Source: Pseudomonas massiliensis
Lineage (GTDB): Bacteria; Pseudomonadota; Gammaproteobacteria; Pseudomonadales; Pseudomonadaceae
Assembly (NCBI RefSeq): GCF_000826105.1
Contig: NZ_CCYK01000003.1
Location: 124,001-188,000, forward strand
Direction: 5' to 3'
Length of the DNA: 64,000 nt
Shown: positions 1 to 7,833 of the stretch, piece by piece
Layout: each line of letters starts with the position of its first letter
Numbering within the stretch: the first letter of the stretch is position 1
Program-made: the position numbers and the translations under genes
Notes under the pieces: model-generated
Told to the model about the DNA's origin: nothing
Seen by the model: only the letters and a program-made list of their open reading frames with translations
Database searches by the model: none

Positions 1-708
1 GGCATGATTCTCGAAGGTACCCTGCGCGCCGGTGAGCGCCTGCCGGCCGAACGCGTGCTGGCCGAGCAGTTTGGCGTGTCCCGCCCCTCGCTGCGCGAGG
101 CCATCCAGAAGCTGGCGGCCAAGGGCATCCTGGTCAGCCGCCAGGGCGGCGGCAATTATGTGGTGGACAGCCTCGGCGCCACCTTCAGCGACCCCCTGCT
201 GGAACTGCTCGAGCATAGCCCTGGTGCCCAGCACGACCTCCTCGAATTCCGCCACACCCTCGAAGCCTCCTGTGCCTATTACGCTGCCCTACGGGCGACC
301 GAGGTGGACCGAGAGCGCCTCAGCGCGGCCTTCGAGGCGCTGCAGGCCTGTTACACCAAGGCCGACGAAGCCAGCCGAGTAGAGGAGGGCGCCGCCGACG
401 CGCGCTTCCACCTGGCGATTGCCGAGGCGAGCCATAACGCTGTGCTGCTGCATACCATTCGAGGGTTGTTCGACCTGCTCAAACGCAATGTGGTCACCAA
501 TATCGGCGGCATGTACAAGCAGCGCGCGGAAACCCGGGCCATGCTGATCAGCCAGCATCGCGAGCTGTACGAGGCGATCATGGAGGGCAAGGCGGAGCTG
601 GCACGGGAGGTGTCCAGCCGACACATTCTGTATGTGCAGGAAGTGCTCGAAGAGGTGCAGCAGCAGGCCCGGCGGCTGGCTCGGGCGGAGCGGCGTCAGG
701 GGTTGTAG
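1..708 (+). CDS. lldR: GntR/FadR-family regulator, LldR-like, 5' end outside window
   Basis: This is the 3' part of a FadR-subfamily GntR repressor; the reading frame is open at base 1, so the true start lies upstream. An N-terminal winged helix is visible (AERVLAEQFGVSRPSLREAI, then the wing RQGGGNY). An all-helical FCD ligand domain follows from about residue 75, with possible metal ligands in DARFHLAIAEASHN, SQHRELYEAI and the last His near SSRHIL. FCD regulators bind small carboxylates. The gene beside smpB in Pseudomonas is usually the L-lactate regulator of lldPDE, hence the symbol, but no lld gene is inside the window. Its last 30-80 bases are copied several times downstream. Family is sure; the lactate role is inference from synteny. 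Confidence 0.85.
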   Translation, partial: GMILEGTLRAGERLPAERVLAEQFGVSRPSLREAIQKLAAKGILVSRQGGGNYVVDSLGATFSDPLLELLEHSPGAQHDLLEFRHTLEASCAYYAALRATEVDRERLSAAFEALQACYTKADEASRVEEGAADARFHLAIAEASHNAVLLHTIRGLFDLLKRNVVTNIGGMYKQRAETRAMLISQHRELYEAIMEGKAELAREVSSRHILYVQEVLEEVQQQARRLARAERRQGL

Positions 709-1381
709 AGCTGGGGGGCGGGTTGCCAGGGTTCGCTAGCTGGCGCTAGCTCCCACCAGGTGATTGGGCTCAGCGCCTGTTCCGGTGGGAGCCAGCGACA
801 GCTGGCGAATGGCGTTGACCCGCATTCGGCAGCTTCTTATGCATGTGCAGGAAGTGCCCGAGGAGGTACAGCAGCAGGCCCGGCGGCTGTCCCGGACGGA
901 GCGGCGGCAGGGGTTGTAGGTGCTGGGAGTGCGAGCTGCCTGAGGTGTTGAGCCGGAAGTACAAGGGTTCGCTAGCTGGCGCTAGCTCCCACCAGGTGGC
1001 TGGTGTTGACCCTCGTCAGGGGCAGCTCATGGCCCGGGCGGAGCGGCGGCAGGGGTTGTAGACCTGGGGGGCGGGTTGCCAGGGTTCGCTAGCTGGCGCT
1101 AGCTCCCACCAGGTGATTGGGCTCAACGCCTGTTCCGGTGGGAGCCAGCGACAGCTGGCGAATGGCGTTGACCCGCATTCGGCAGCTTCTTATGCATGTG
1201 CAGGAAGTGCCCGAGGAGGTACAGCAGCAGGCCCAGCGGCTGGCCCGGGCGGAGCGGCGGCAGGGGTTGTAGGTGCTGGGAGTGCGAGCTGCCTGAGGTG
1301 TTGAGCCGGAAGTACAAGGGTTCGCTAGCTGGCGCTAGCTCCCACCAAATGACTGGTGTTGGCCCGTGAGGGTGGGTTAGA
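676..1381. repeat. 353-bp tandem duplication including the 3' end of the upstream regulator gene
   Basis: Two direct copies with a period of 353 bp are visible, about 676-1028 and 1029-1381. Bases 709-996 and 1062-1349 differ at only a handful of positions. Each unit begins with the last codons of the regulator gene (ARAERRQGL-stop). Each also holds a longer internal copy of the gene's last 80 bases (838-919 and 1191-1272), which still reads VQEV-EEVQQQA in the old frame. A decayed fifth tail copy lies at 1393-1418. The stop codons at 708 and 1061, and at 919 and 1272, are each exactly 353 bases apart. The stretch 709-1592 has no convincing gene. Confidence 0.9.
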
Positions 1382-1550
1382 GCCAGTGGCTGGCCCCGGG
1401 CGGAGCGGGGGGCAGGGGAGCTGCCTGAGGTGTTGAGCCGGAAGTACAAGGGTTCGCTAGCTGGTGCTAGCTCCCACCAGATGACTGGTGTTGCCCCCGT
1501 GAGCGTGGCTCAGAGCGTATTCCGGTGGGAGCCAGCGGCAGCTGGCGAAT
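731..1550. repeat. Cluster of eight REP half-sites
   Basis: Five sites in one orientation share a core of GCTAGCTGGCGCTAGC followed by TCCCACCA, at 731-758, 967-994, 1084-1111, 1320-1347 and 1452-1479; the last has one change. Three sites in the opposite orientation share GGTGGGAGCCAGCG then CAGCTGGCGAAT, at 784-810, 1137-1163 and 1524-1550. Opposed pairs about 25-45 bases apart form the doublets typical of Pseudomonas REP/REPIN elements. Such elements are mobilised by RAYT transposases; none is encoded in the window. Confidence 0.85.
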
Positions 1551-1592
1551 GGCGTTGACCCGCATCCGGCAGCTTCGCTGTTTCCGGCGGGC

Positions 1593-2078
1593 TCAGTCCT
1601 CGCCCTTGCCCTTGCTGCGCACGGCCCGGGCGATTTCCCGGTTGGAATCGCGTTCGCGCTCGGTGTCGCGCTTGTCGTATTCCTTCTTGCCCTTGCCCAG
1701 GGCGATTTCGCACTTGATCAGGTGCTTGCTCCAGTAGAGCGCGGTGCACACGGCGGTGTAGCCTTTCTGCTGGACCGAGGCGTGCAGGCGTTCGAGCTCT
1801 TTCTTGTTGAGCAGCAGCTTGCGGGTGCGGATCGGGTCTGCGATCACGTGGGTGCTGGCGGTGGTCAGCGGCGTGAAGTGGGCGCCGAACAGCCAGGCTT
1901 CGCCGTCCTTGAGCAGGACGTAGCTGTCGACCAGCTGCGCCTTGCCGGCGCGCAGGCTTTTGACTTCCCAGCCGGCGAGTACCAGCCCCGCCTCGTAGCG
2001 CTGTTCGATGAAGTAATCGTGGCGCGCTTTCTTGTTCAGCGCGATCGTCCCTGTGGGATGTTTCTTTTGCTTGGCCAT
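1593..2078 (-). CDS. smpB: SsrA-binding protein SmpB
   Basis: SmpB is the 161-residue partner of tmRNA in trans-translation; it carries tmRNA to ribosomes stalled on mRNAs without a stop codon. The start [20 protein letters not shown] matches the family, as do the OB-fold signature [13 protein letters not shown] and the DSYVLL segment. The very basic C-terminal tail ([21 protein letters not shown]) becomes helical in the decoding centre. Length is normal. It converges with the regulator gene across the REP array and diverges from the sodium symporter. The tmRNA gene ssrA is not in the window. Confidence 0.97.
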   Translation of the reverse strand: MAKQKKHPTGTIALNKKARHDYFIEQRYEAGLVLAGWEVKSLRAGKAQLVDSYVLLKDGEAWLFGAHFTPLTTASTHVIADPIRTRKLLLNKKELERLHASVQQKGYTAVCTALYWSKHLIKCEIALGKGKKEYDKRDTERERDSNREIARAVRSKGKGED

Positions 2079-2087
2079 AGGGCGCGC

Positions 2088-2093
2088 ATTATA
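2088..2093 (-). promoter_or_regulatory. Perfect -10 box close to the smpB start
   Basis: On the minus strand a TATAAT lies only 9 bases before the smpB ATG, so a start point 6-8 bases downstream would leave a leader of 1-3 bases. No good -35 hexamer is evident at 16-18 bases spacing. It could be a leaderless promoter or a chance match. Confidence 0.4.
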
Positions 2094-2211
2094 GGGGTAA
2101 CTTGGCCGGTCCGCTACGGGGGCAATTGTTTCCAGGCGCCGCGGCGCCTTGAGCCACCACGGCGAATCCCGGACAATGCGCGCTCATTTTTGGCAGGTGG
2201 GCGAAAAGCCG

Positions 2212-3615
2212 ATGGCGAGTGAAAAGGTGTCCGTCCATGGAAGCTGGGCAAGCCGCTGGGTGTTCATCCTGGCCGCTACGGGTTCCGCGGTCGGGCTGGG
2301 CAGTATCTGGAAATTTCCCTACATGGTCGGCGTCTATGGCGGCGGCGCCTTCGTGCTGGTGTTCCTCGCCTGCATCGCCCTGATCGGCGTGCCGGTGATG
2401 CTGGCCGAAACCCTGATCGGGCGGCGTTCGCGGCAGAGCCCGGCCAACGCACTGGCTACCCTGGCCCGGGAGGCGGGCCAATCCACCGCCTGGTCCTGGG
2501 CAGCCTTCGCCGGCATGCTCACGGCCCTGCTGATCCTTTCCTTTTATAGTGTGGTGGGCGGCTGGTCCTTCGACTACATCGTGGACATGGCTCGCGGGGA
2601 TTTCCAGGGCGTGACGCCCGATCAGGTCGGGGCCTATTTCGGCGACATGATCAGCAACCCGCTGCGGCTGATCTTCTGGCACAGCGTGTTCATGTTCACC
2701 TCCGCCGTGGTGATCGCCAAGGGTGTGGTCAGCGGCCTGGAACGAAGCCTGCGGATCATGATGCCGCTGCTGTTCGTGCTGCTGGTGATCCTGCTGGGAT
2801 ACAGCCTCACCACGGGGCACTTCATGGATGGCGTGCACTTCATGTTCGACTTCGATGCCAGCAAGGTCATGGACGGGCTGCTGCCGGCCATGGGACATGC
2901 CTTCTTCTCCCTGAGCGTGGGTGTAGGCTCGATCATGATCTACGGCGCCTACATGCCCAAGAGTGCGTCCATCGGCGGCACTATCGTCTCGGTGGCCCTG
3001 CTGGATACCTTCGTATCGCTGCTGGCGGGCGTGGCCTTGTTCCCCATCGTGTTCGCCGCCGGCCTGAACCCCGGCGAAGGGCCGGGCCTGATGTTCGTGA
3101 CGCTGCCCTTCGCCTTCGGCAGCGTGCCCTTCGGCCAACTGATGGGTGTGGTGTTCTTCATCCTGGTGGGCGTGGCGGCGTGGAGCTCGGCCATTTCTCT
3201 GCTCGAGCCCATGGTCGCCTTCATGGTGGAGCGCTACAACACCTCGCGCGCCTGGGTCGCTACCTGGCTGGCGCTGGCCTGCTGGCTGTTCGGCTTGGGC
3301 ACGGTGTTTTCCTTCAACCTGTGGAAGCAGGCGAAATTTTTCGTGAACGATGGCGCTGGCTTGCGCATCTATGAATGGGGAGCGCAAACCGGCCTGGACT
3401 TCTTCGGCGTGGTGGATTTCTTCACGTCCCGTATCATGCTGCCGCTGGGCGGCCTCTGCTTCGTTCTCTTCGCGGGCTGGGCCATGGGGCGGGAGGCCGT
3501 GCGCGATGAGCTGGCCATTCGTAACCCACGGCTGTTCGAGCTCACCTTCTTTTTGATGCGCTATGTGGCGCCGTGCGGCATCCTCGTCGTATTTGCCGCT
3601 CAGCTTTGGAAGTGA
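2212..3615 (+). CDS. Sodium-dependent transporter, NSS/SNF family
   Basis: A 467-residue inner-membrane symporter of the neurotransmitter:sodium symporter family (LeuT fold), likely importing an amino acid or related compound with Na+. The family's TM1 signature is present as GSAVGLGSIWKFPYM, followed by YGGGAF and about ten further hydrophobic segments; length matches bacterial 11-12-TM members. The ATG at 2212 (MASEKVSVHG) was chosen because its N-terminus matches family members; a longer in-frame start at 2149 adds residues with no family character. The usual Asn of GLGN, a ligand of sodium site 1 in LeuT, is Ser here. The substrate cannot be read from the sequence. Confidence 0.9.
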   Translation: MASEKVSVHGSWASRWVFILAATGSAVGLGSIWKFPYMVGVYGGGAFVLVFLACIALIGVPVMLAETLIGRRSRQSPANALATLAREAGQSTAWSWAAFAGMLTALLILSFYSVVGGWSFDYIVDMARGDFQGVTPDQVGAYFGDMISNPLRLIFWHSVFMFTSAVVIAKGVVSGLERSLRIMMPLLFVLLVILLGYSLTTGHFMDGVHFMFDFDASKVMDGLLPAMGHAFFSLSVGVGSIMIYGAYMPKSASIGGTIVSVALLDTFVSLLAGVALFPIVFAAGLNPGEGPGLMFVTLPFAFGSVPFGQLMGVVFFILVGVAAWSSAISLLEPMVAFMVERYNTSRAWVATWLALACWLFGLGTVFSFNLWKQAKFFVNDGAGLRIYEWGAQTGLDFFGVVDFFTSRIMLPLGGLCFVLFAGWAMGREAVRDELAIRNPRLFELTFFLMRYVAPCGILVVFAAQLWK

Positions 3616-3622
3616 CGCGTTC

Positions 3623-4057
3623 ATGACTACCCATATTCAACGTTCCGCCTTGCTGCCTTATCCGGCCCAGTTCCTCTACGACCTGGTCAACGACGTGGCG
3701 CGTTACCCGGAATTCCTGCCGTGGTGTTCGTCCACGCGAGTGCTGGAAACCGGCGCGGACTTCATGCGCGCCAGCCTGGAAGTGGCCAAGGGCGGCCTCA
3801 GCCAACGGCTGGTCACCCGCAACACCCTCACGCCCGGCGAGAAGATCGAGATGAACCTGGAGGAGGGGCCCTTTACCCAGCTACATGGTGTCTGGATCTT
3901 CAAGCCGTTGGGCGAAAAAGCCTGCAAGATCAGCCTGGACCTGGCCTTCGACTACGACGGCCCCCTGGTGCGCGCCACCCTAGGGCCGCTGTTCAACCAG
4001 GCCGCGAACACTCTGGTGGACGCTTTCTGCCAACGGGCCAAGCAGTTGAATGGCTGA
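3623..4057 (+). CDS. ratA: RatA-family START/SRPBCC protein
   Basis: A 144-residue single-domain protein of the polyketide-cyclase/START fold, orthologous to E. coli RatA (YfjG) and related to mitochondrial COQ10. Motifs include YPAQFLYDLVNDVARYPEFLPWC and a C-terminal helix ending QAANTLVDAFCQRAKQL. RatA was described as an inhibitor of 70S formation, while the COQ10 relationship suggests a quinone-binding role; the sequence does not decide between them. The start at 3623 lies 7 bases after the symporter stop. Its normal downstream partner rnfH/ratB is absent. Confidence 0.9.
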   Translation: MTTHIQRSALLPYPAQFLYDLVNDVARYPEFLPWCSSTRVLETGADFMRASLEVAKGGLSQRLVTRNTLTPGEKIEMNLEEGPFTQLHGVWIFKPLGEKACKISLDLAFDYDGPLVRATLGPLFNQAANTLVDAFCQRAKQLNG

Positions 4058-4106
4058 GCCTGCGGTTTCAGGTTCACCAGGAACCGGCGGGGCGCTTTAC
4101 AGGTAG
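4050..4106 (+). pseudogene. Possible vestige of rnfH/ratB start
   Basis: An ATG overlaps the ratA stop by 8 bases and opens MAEP, the way RnfH (ubiquitin-fold, RatB) commonly starts in Pseudomonas. The frame closes after only 18 codons with no RnfH character beyond the first residues. The ratA-bamE gap has no room for the usual protein of about 100 residues. A deletion leaving only the start region is the simplest reading; a chance resemblance is possible. Confidence 0.3.
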
Positions 4107-4122
4107 TGAACTCGCCATAATG

Positions 4123-4154
4123 AAAAAGCCCGGTCTGCGAACCGGGCTTTTCGT
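4123..4154. terminator. Bidirectional intrinsic terminator between ratA and bamE
   Basis: The inverted repeat AAAAGCCCGGT / ACCGGGCTTTT with a short loop has T-rich ends on both strands, so it can terminate the convergent ratA and bamE transcripts. Confidence 0.85.
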
Positions 4155-4178
4155 TTCCAGCGATTTGGCCAGGCCGTA

Positions 4179-4709
4179 TTACTGCGGCGAGGTCTCGATG
4201 GGCGCCGGGCTGGGTACCGGCACGGGCTTGGCCTGGTCCACGTCGCGCTGGATCTGATCCAGCAGCGAACCCGGCTGGGCGGGCGCCTGGGGCTGTTCAG
4301 GCTGCTGCGCGGGGGCGGTGGAATCAGCCGGCGCGGCGTTGTTGTCCTTTCCGAGGATGCTGTCGTCGCGGCTCACGCCCGGCATGAAGTCGCCGGAGAG
4401 GCTGGCGAGTTGGTCCTGCTCGTCGAAGAAGACGCTGATGCGCTCCTGCTGCCGACGCGCGCCACCTTGCTGCATGCTGTAGAGATAGTCCCAGCGGTTG
4501 GGATGGAAGGTGTCGACCAGCATCGGGTTGCCCATGATAAACCGCACTTGCCGCCGGGTCATTCCAGGCCTCAACTGGTCTATCATGTCCTGCGTGACGA
4601 CATTGCCCTGCTGGATGTCGATCTTATAAACCCCGGGGAACGAACAACCGGCGAGTGCGAGCAGGCCCACGAAGGTGAGGCTGGTAAGCAGGTGCTTGGT
4701 GTTTTGCAT
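4179..4709 (-). CDS. bamE: Outer-membrane assembly lipoprotein BamE (OmlA/SmpA)
   Basis: BamE is a lipoprotein of the BAM complex, which folds beta-barrels into the outer membrane. A signal peptide ends in the lipobox LAGC (Cys 22). The SmpA/OmlA domain follows, with the hallmark [18 protein letters not shown] and [12 protein letters not shown]. The C-terminal 60 residues are Ala/Pro/Gln-rich and likely disordered, making the 176-residue protein longer than E. coli BamE. It is divergent from fur across 97 bases, the arrangement known for omlA-fur in P. aeruginosa. Confidence 0.95.
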   Translation of the reverse strand: MQNTKHLLTSLTFVGLLALAGCSFPGVYKIDIQQGNVVTQDMIDQLRPGMTRRQVRFIMGNPMLVDTFHPNRWDYLYSMQQGGARRQQERISVFFDEQDQLASLSGDFMPGVSRDDSILGKDNNAAPADSTAPAQQPEQPQAPAQPGSLLDQIQRDVDQAKPVPVPSPAPIETSPQ

Positions 4710-4806
4710 CGGTGGGCGACTTCCACTATCTTGGCTGGGTCAACAAAGCCCCGATCATACCCGCATTGAATCAAGCTGCGAAGCAGCATCGGCGAGAAAG
4801 CTGACC

Positions 4807-5211
4807 ATGGTTGAAAACAACGAACTACGAAAAGCAGGACTGAAGGTGACCCTCCCTCGGGTCAAGATCCTGCAAATGCTTGACTCGGCCGAGCAGCGCC
4901 ATATGAGCGCTGAGGACGTGTACAAGGCCCTCATGGAAGCGGGTGAAGACGTCGGGCTGGCCACGGTCTACCGTGTCCTGACCCAGTTCGAGGCCGCAGG
5001 GCTCGTGGTTCGCCATAACTTCGACGGCGGCCATGCCGTGTTCGAACTGGCCGACGGTGGCCATCACGACCACATGGTGGACGTGGATTCCGGCGAAGTG
5101 ATCGAGTTCTTCGACAGCGAGATCGAAAAACGCCAGAAGGAAATCGTGGCCGAACATGGCTTCGAGCTGGTAGACCATAATCTGGTGCTGTACGTGCGCC
5201 GGCCCAAATAA
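4807..5211 (+). CDS. fur: Ferric uptake regulator Fur
   Basis: The 134-residue Fe(II)-dependent repressor of iron uptake. The winged-helix DNA-binding domain carries the recognition helix region GLATVYRVLTQFEAAGLV. The dimerisation/metal domain has the HHDH cluster (DGGHHDHMVDVDSGEV) and a late VDHNLVLYV. No cysteine occurs anywhere; the position that is Cys in P. aeruginosa Fur (HMVCVD) is Asp here. ATG 4807 gives the normal N-terminus MVENNELRKAGLKVTLPR. Its likely targets in this window include the prrF promoter at 53908-53933. Confidence 0.97.
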   Translation: MVENNELRKAGLKVTLPRVKILQMLDSAEQRHMSAEDVYKALMEAGEDVGLATVYRVLTQFEAAGLVVRHNFDGGHAVFELADGGHHDHMVDVDSGEVIEFFDSEIEKRQKEIVAEHGFELVDHNLVLYVRRPK

Positions 5212-5228
5212 GCCGAACCGCAGTAAAA

Positions 5229-5254
5229 CGAAACCCGCCGAATGGCGGGTTTCG
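5229..5254. terminator. Bidirectional terminator between fur and recN
   Basis: CGAAACCCGCC / GGCGGGTTTCG hairpin with a four-base loop lies just after the fur stop and just before the recN stop on the other strand. Confidence 0.8.
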
Positions 5255-5271
5255 TGTATCAGGGCGTGGAA

Positions 5272-6945
5272 TCAACCCTTGGCGCTGACCACCATCTTGC
5301 GCGCGTGGGCCAGGGACTCCTTGGTCAGGTCCACGCCGCCGAGCATCCGCGCCACTTCCTCGATACGCTCGGCCTTGGCCAGGCTGCGCACCGCGGTGCG
5401 GGTTTCGTCGTTGCCGCGCAGCTTGTGCACGAACAGGTGATGATGACCCTGGGCCGCCACCTGGGGCAGGTGGGTGACCGTGAGCACCTGGCCGCGATCC
5501 CCCAACCGACGCAGCAACTGGCCGACGATTTCCGCGGTGGGGCCGCCGATGCCCACGTCCACTTCGTCGAAGACCAGGGTGGGGGTGCGCGAGGTTTGCG
5601 CGGTGATCACCTGGATCGCCAGGCTGATACGCGACAGTTCGCCACCGGAGGCCACCTTGGCCAGGGACTTGATCGGCTGGCCAGGGTTGGCGCTGACCAT
5701 CAGCTCCACGCTTTCCTGGCCGTGGGGGTGCAGGTCATCGCCGGCGTGGGGCTTGAGGTCGATCTGGAAGCGCCCGCCCGGCATGCCGAGGCGGTGGATT
5801 TCTTCCTGCACCGCCGCGGCCAGCCGCTTGGCCGCCTCGGCGCGCAGGCCGGTGAGCTCGCCGGCTTTCTCATGATAATGACGCGCGAAGGCCGCCAGCT
5901 CGCCTTCCAGGCGCTCGATGGACTCGTCGCACGCGGCCAGGCTTTCCACCTCGTCGAACAGCTTCTGCTGCAGGGCCGCCACTTCGTTGGGCTGCACCCG
6001 GTGCTTGCGGGCCAGGGTATAGATGGTGTCCAGGCGTTCTTCCACCAGTTGCAGGCGAGCCGGGTCCGCCTCGAAATTGTCCACGAAGCGGTTCAGCTCG
6101 CCTACCGCCTCCTCTACCTGGATCTGCGCGCTGGCCAGCATGTTGGCCGCTTCCTGCAGGGCGCGCGGCGGGTTGGCGATGGCGGTGAGCCGGTTCAGGC
6201 AGGCGCCCAGGGCGTCGAGAATATTGCCCGAGTCGCTCTCGGCGCATTGCTCCACCACCTGGCGGCTGGTGGCGAACAGGCCCTCGGCGTTGGCCAGGTT
6301 CTTCTGGGCTTCTTCCAGTTCTTCCAGCTCGTTCTCGCCAAGGGCCAGGTTTTCCAGCTCTTCGAGCTGGTAGCTGAGCAACTGATGACGGGCCCGCTGT
6401 TCGTCGCTGGTGCTGGAGAGCCGATGGATTTCCTGGCGAGTCTGCCGCCAGCGCTGGGCGGCCAGGCTGACCTGGCGGGCCAGGTCCACCGCGCCGGCGT
6501 ATTCGTCCAGCAGGCGGCGGTGGGTATCTGGCTTGAGCAGCGACTGGTGCTCGTGCTGGCCGTGGATGTCGATCAGCAGTTCGCCCAGCGCCTTCAGGTC
6601 GCCCAGGGGGCTGGGGGTGCCGTTGATGTAGGCGCGCGAACGGCCTTCGCTGGTGATCACCCGACGCAGGATGCAGTGGGCGTCCGTGTCCAGGTCCCGT
6701 TCGGCCAGCCAGGCCCGGGCATCGGGGATTTCACTCACGTCGAAGGTGGCCAGGATGTCCGCCTTGTCGGCCCCCGGACGCACCACGCCGCTGTCGGCCC
6801 GGTCGCCCAGGGTCAGGCCCAGGGCGTCGAGCATGATGGACTTGCCCGCGCCGGTTTCCCCGGTGATCACGCTCATCCCGCGCTCGAGTTCCAGGTCCAG
6901 GTGTTCGACGATGGCGTAGTTGTGAACGGACAGGTGTACCAGCAT
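5272..6945 (-). CDS. recN: DNA repair protein RecN
   Basis: RecN is an SMC-like ATPase acting early in double-strand break repair. The 557-residue product has Walker A GETGAGKS at 29-36, a long central coiled coil, the ABC signature ASGGELSR and Walker B LVFDEVDVGIGG. ATG 6945 is preferred over the GTG two codons upstream because it matches the family start MLVHLSVHNYAIVEHL and sits behind a GGGGA ribosome site. A LexA box lies 26 bases upstream, so SOS induction is expected. The gene is convergent with fur. Confidence 0.97.
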   Translation of the reverse strand: MLVHLSVHNYAIVEHLDLELERGMSVITGETGAGKSIMLDALGLTLGDRADSGVVRPGADKADILATFDVSEIPDARAWLAERDLDTDAHCILRRVITSEGRSRAYINGTPSPLGDLKALGELLIDIHGQHEHQSLLKPDTHRRLLDEYAGAVDLARQVSLAAQRWRQTRQEIHRLSSTSDEQRARHQLLSYQLEELENLALGENELEELEEAQKNLANAEGLFATSRQVVEQCAESDSGNILDALGACLNRLTAIANPPRALQEAANMLASAQIQVEEAVGELNRFVDNFEADPARLQLVEERLDTIYTLARKHRVQPNEVAALQQKLFDEVESLAACDESIERLEGELAAFARHYHEKAGELTGLRAEAAKRLAAAVQEEIHRLGMPGGRFQIDLKPHAGDDLHPHGQESVELMVSANPGQPIKSLAKVASGGELSRISLAIQVITAQTSRTPTLVFDEVDVGIGGPTAEIVGQLLRRLGDRGQVLTVTHLPQVAAQGHHHLFVHKLRGNDETRTAVRSLAKAERIEEVARMLGGVDLTKESLAHARKMVVSAKG

Positions 6946-6971
6946 GGTCACGATCCCCGAGGTGAAAAGGT

Positions 6972-6987
6972 CTGGTTATTTATACAG
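6972..6987 (-). promoter_or_regulatory. LexA (SOS) box of recN overlapping the -10
   Basis: The minus strand reads CTG-TATAAATAAC-CAG, the CTG-N10-CAG LexA palindrome with an AT-rich centre. It contains a TATAAA-like -10 element, so LexA binding would directly block RNA polymerase at recN. Confidence 0.85.
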
Positions 6988-7068
6988 TGCTTCGCATGGG
7001 CTGACAATGCCAGGCGTCGCCCTGGGTGAAAGCCAGTACGTTCGGGAAGGTCTTTAGCCTGTCAGGCC

Positions 7069-7097
7069 CTTGAACCCGTCGCCGACGCCCCCATATA
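7069..7097 (+). promoter_or_regulatory. Sigma-32 heat-shock promoter of grpE
   Basis: CTTGAA at 7069-7074 and CCCCATATA at 7089-7097 with a 14-base spacer match the sigma-32 consensus almost perfectly. It lies 65 bases before the grpE start. Confidence 0.88.
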
Positions 7098-7161
7098 GGC
7101 CGGCAACAGGCGCGGGGCTTCCTCGGCCGAACCCCGCTAACGCATTCAAAAGGAGAATTCC

Positions 7162-7728
7162 ATGGCTGAAGACAAGACTCTGGACGAACAGAACCCGCAA
7201 GCGACCGCGGCGCCGGAAGCCGCTGGCGAGGATCTTGCCGCTCAGGTACAGGCCCTCGAGGAGCAGTTGGCCGCAGCCAAGGACCAATCCCTGCGCGTGG
7301 CTGCCGAAGTGCAGAACATTCGCCGCCGCGCCGAGCAGGACGTGGAGAAGGCTCACAAGTTCGCCCTGGAGAAGTTCACTGGCGAGCTGCTGCCGATCAT
7401 CGACAGCCTCGAGCGCGGCCTGGAAATGTCCAGCGCCGATGACGAAGCCCTGCGCCCCATGCGTGAAGGCATGCAGCTGACTCTGAAGATGTTCGCCGAC
7501 ACTCTCAAGCGCTACGGCGCCGAAGCGGTGGACCCGCACGGCGAGCCCTTCAATGCCGAGCATCACCAGGCCATGGCCATGCAGGAAAGCGCCGACGTGG
7601 AACCCAACACCGTGATCAAGGTGTTCCAGAAGGGTTACCAGCTCAATGGCCGCCTGCTGCGCCCTGCCATGGTGGTGGTCAGCAAACCTGCCGCCGCGGC
7701 CACGCCTTCTATCGACGAGAAGGCTTGA
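7162..7728 (+). CDS. grpE: Nucleotide exchange factor GrpE
   Basis: GrpE speeds ADP release from DnaK in the cytoplasmic Hsp70 cycle. The 188-residue protein has an acidic, disordered N-terminus, a long dimerising coiled coil ([14 protein letters not shown]... [20 protein letters not shown]) and the C-terminal beta domain with [16 protein letters not shown] and [21 protein letters not shown] strong ribosome site AAAAGGAGAA precedes ATG 7162. It is first in the heat-shock set grpE-dnaK-dnaJ. Confidence 0.97.
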   Translation: MAEDKTLDEQNPQATAAPEAAGEDLAAQVQALEEQLAAAKDQSLRVAAEVQNIRRRAEQDVEKAHKFALEKFTGELLPIIDSLERGLEMSSADDEALRPMREGMQLTLKMFADTLKRYGAEAVDPHGEPFNAEHHQAMAMQESADVEPNTVIKVFQKGYQLNGRLLRPAMVVVSKPAAAATPSIDEKA

Positions 7729-7752
7729 AATCCGTAGAGCGGCCCCCATCTA
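7724..7752 (+). promoter_or_regulatory. Sigma-32 heat-shock promoter of dnaK
   Basis: CTTGAAA at 7724-7730 and CCCCATCTA at 7744-7752 with a 13-base spacer match the sigma-32 consensus. The -35 element overlaps the grpE stop codon, so dnaK has its own heat-shock promoter besides read-through from grpE. Confidence 0.88.
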
Positions 7753-7833
7753 GTCGTCAAGCGTTCGAGTGCTACCGCGTACAGCCACCACTGGCGCGGC
7801 AACCCAATTCAAAGTTTCGGGAGAGTTTCATAC

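Noticed and set aside
760..1304. Two identical 63-codon frames in the repeat array
   Set aside because: They arise from the 353-bp duplication itself (760-951 and 1113-1304) and consist mostly of REP sequence.
709..1592. CRISPR-like array because of repeated units
   Set aside because: Repeat spacing is irregular, units contain palindromic REPs and coding sequence, and there are no spacers or cas genes.
5242..7029. 595-codon open frame opposite recN
   Set aside because: RecN motifs (Walker A, ABC signature) and a LexA box fix the coding strand; the opposite frame is a shadow.
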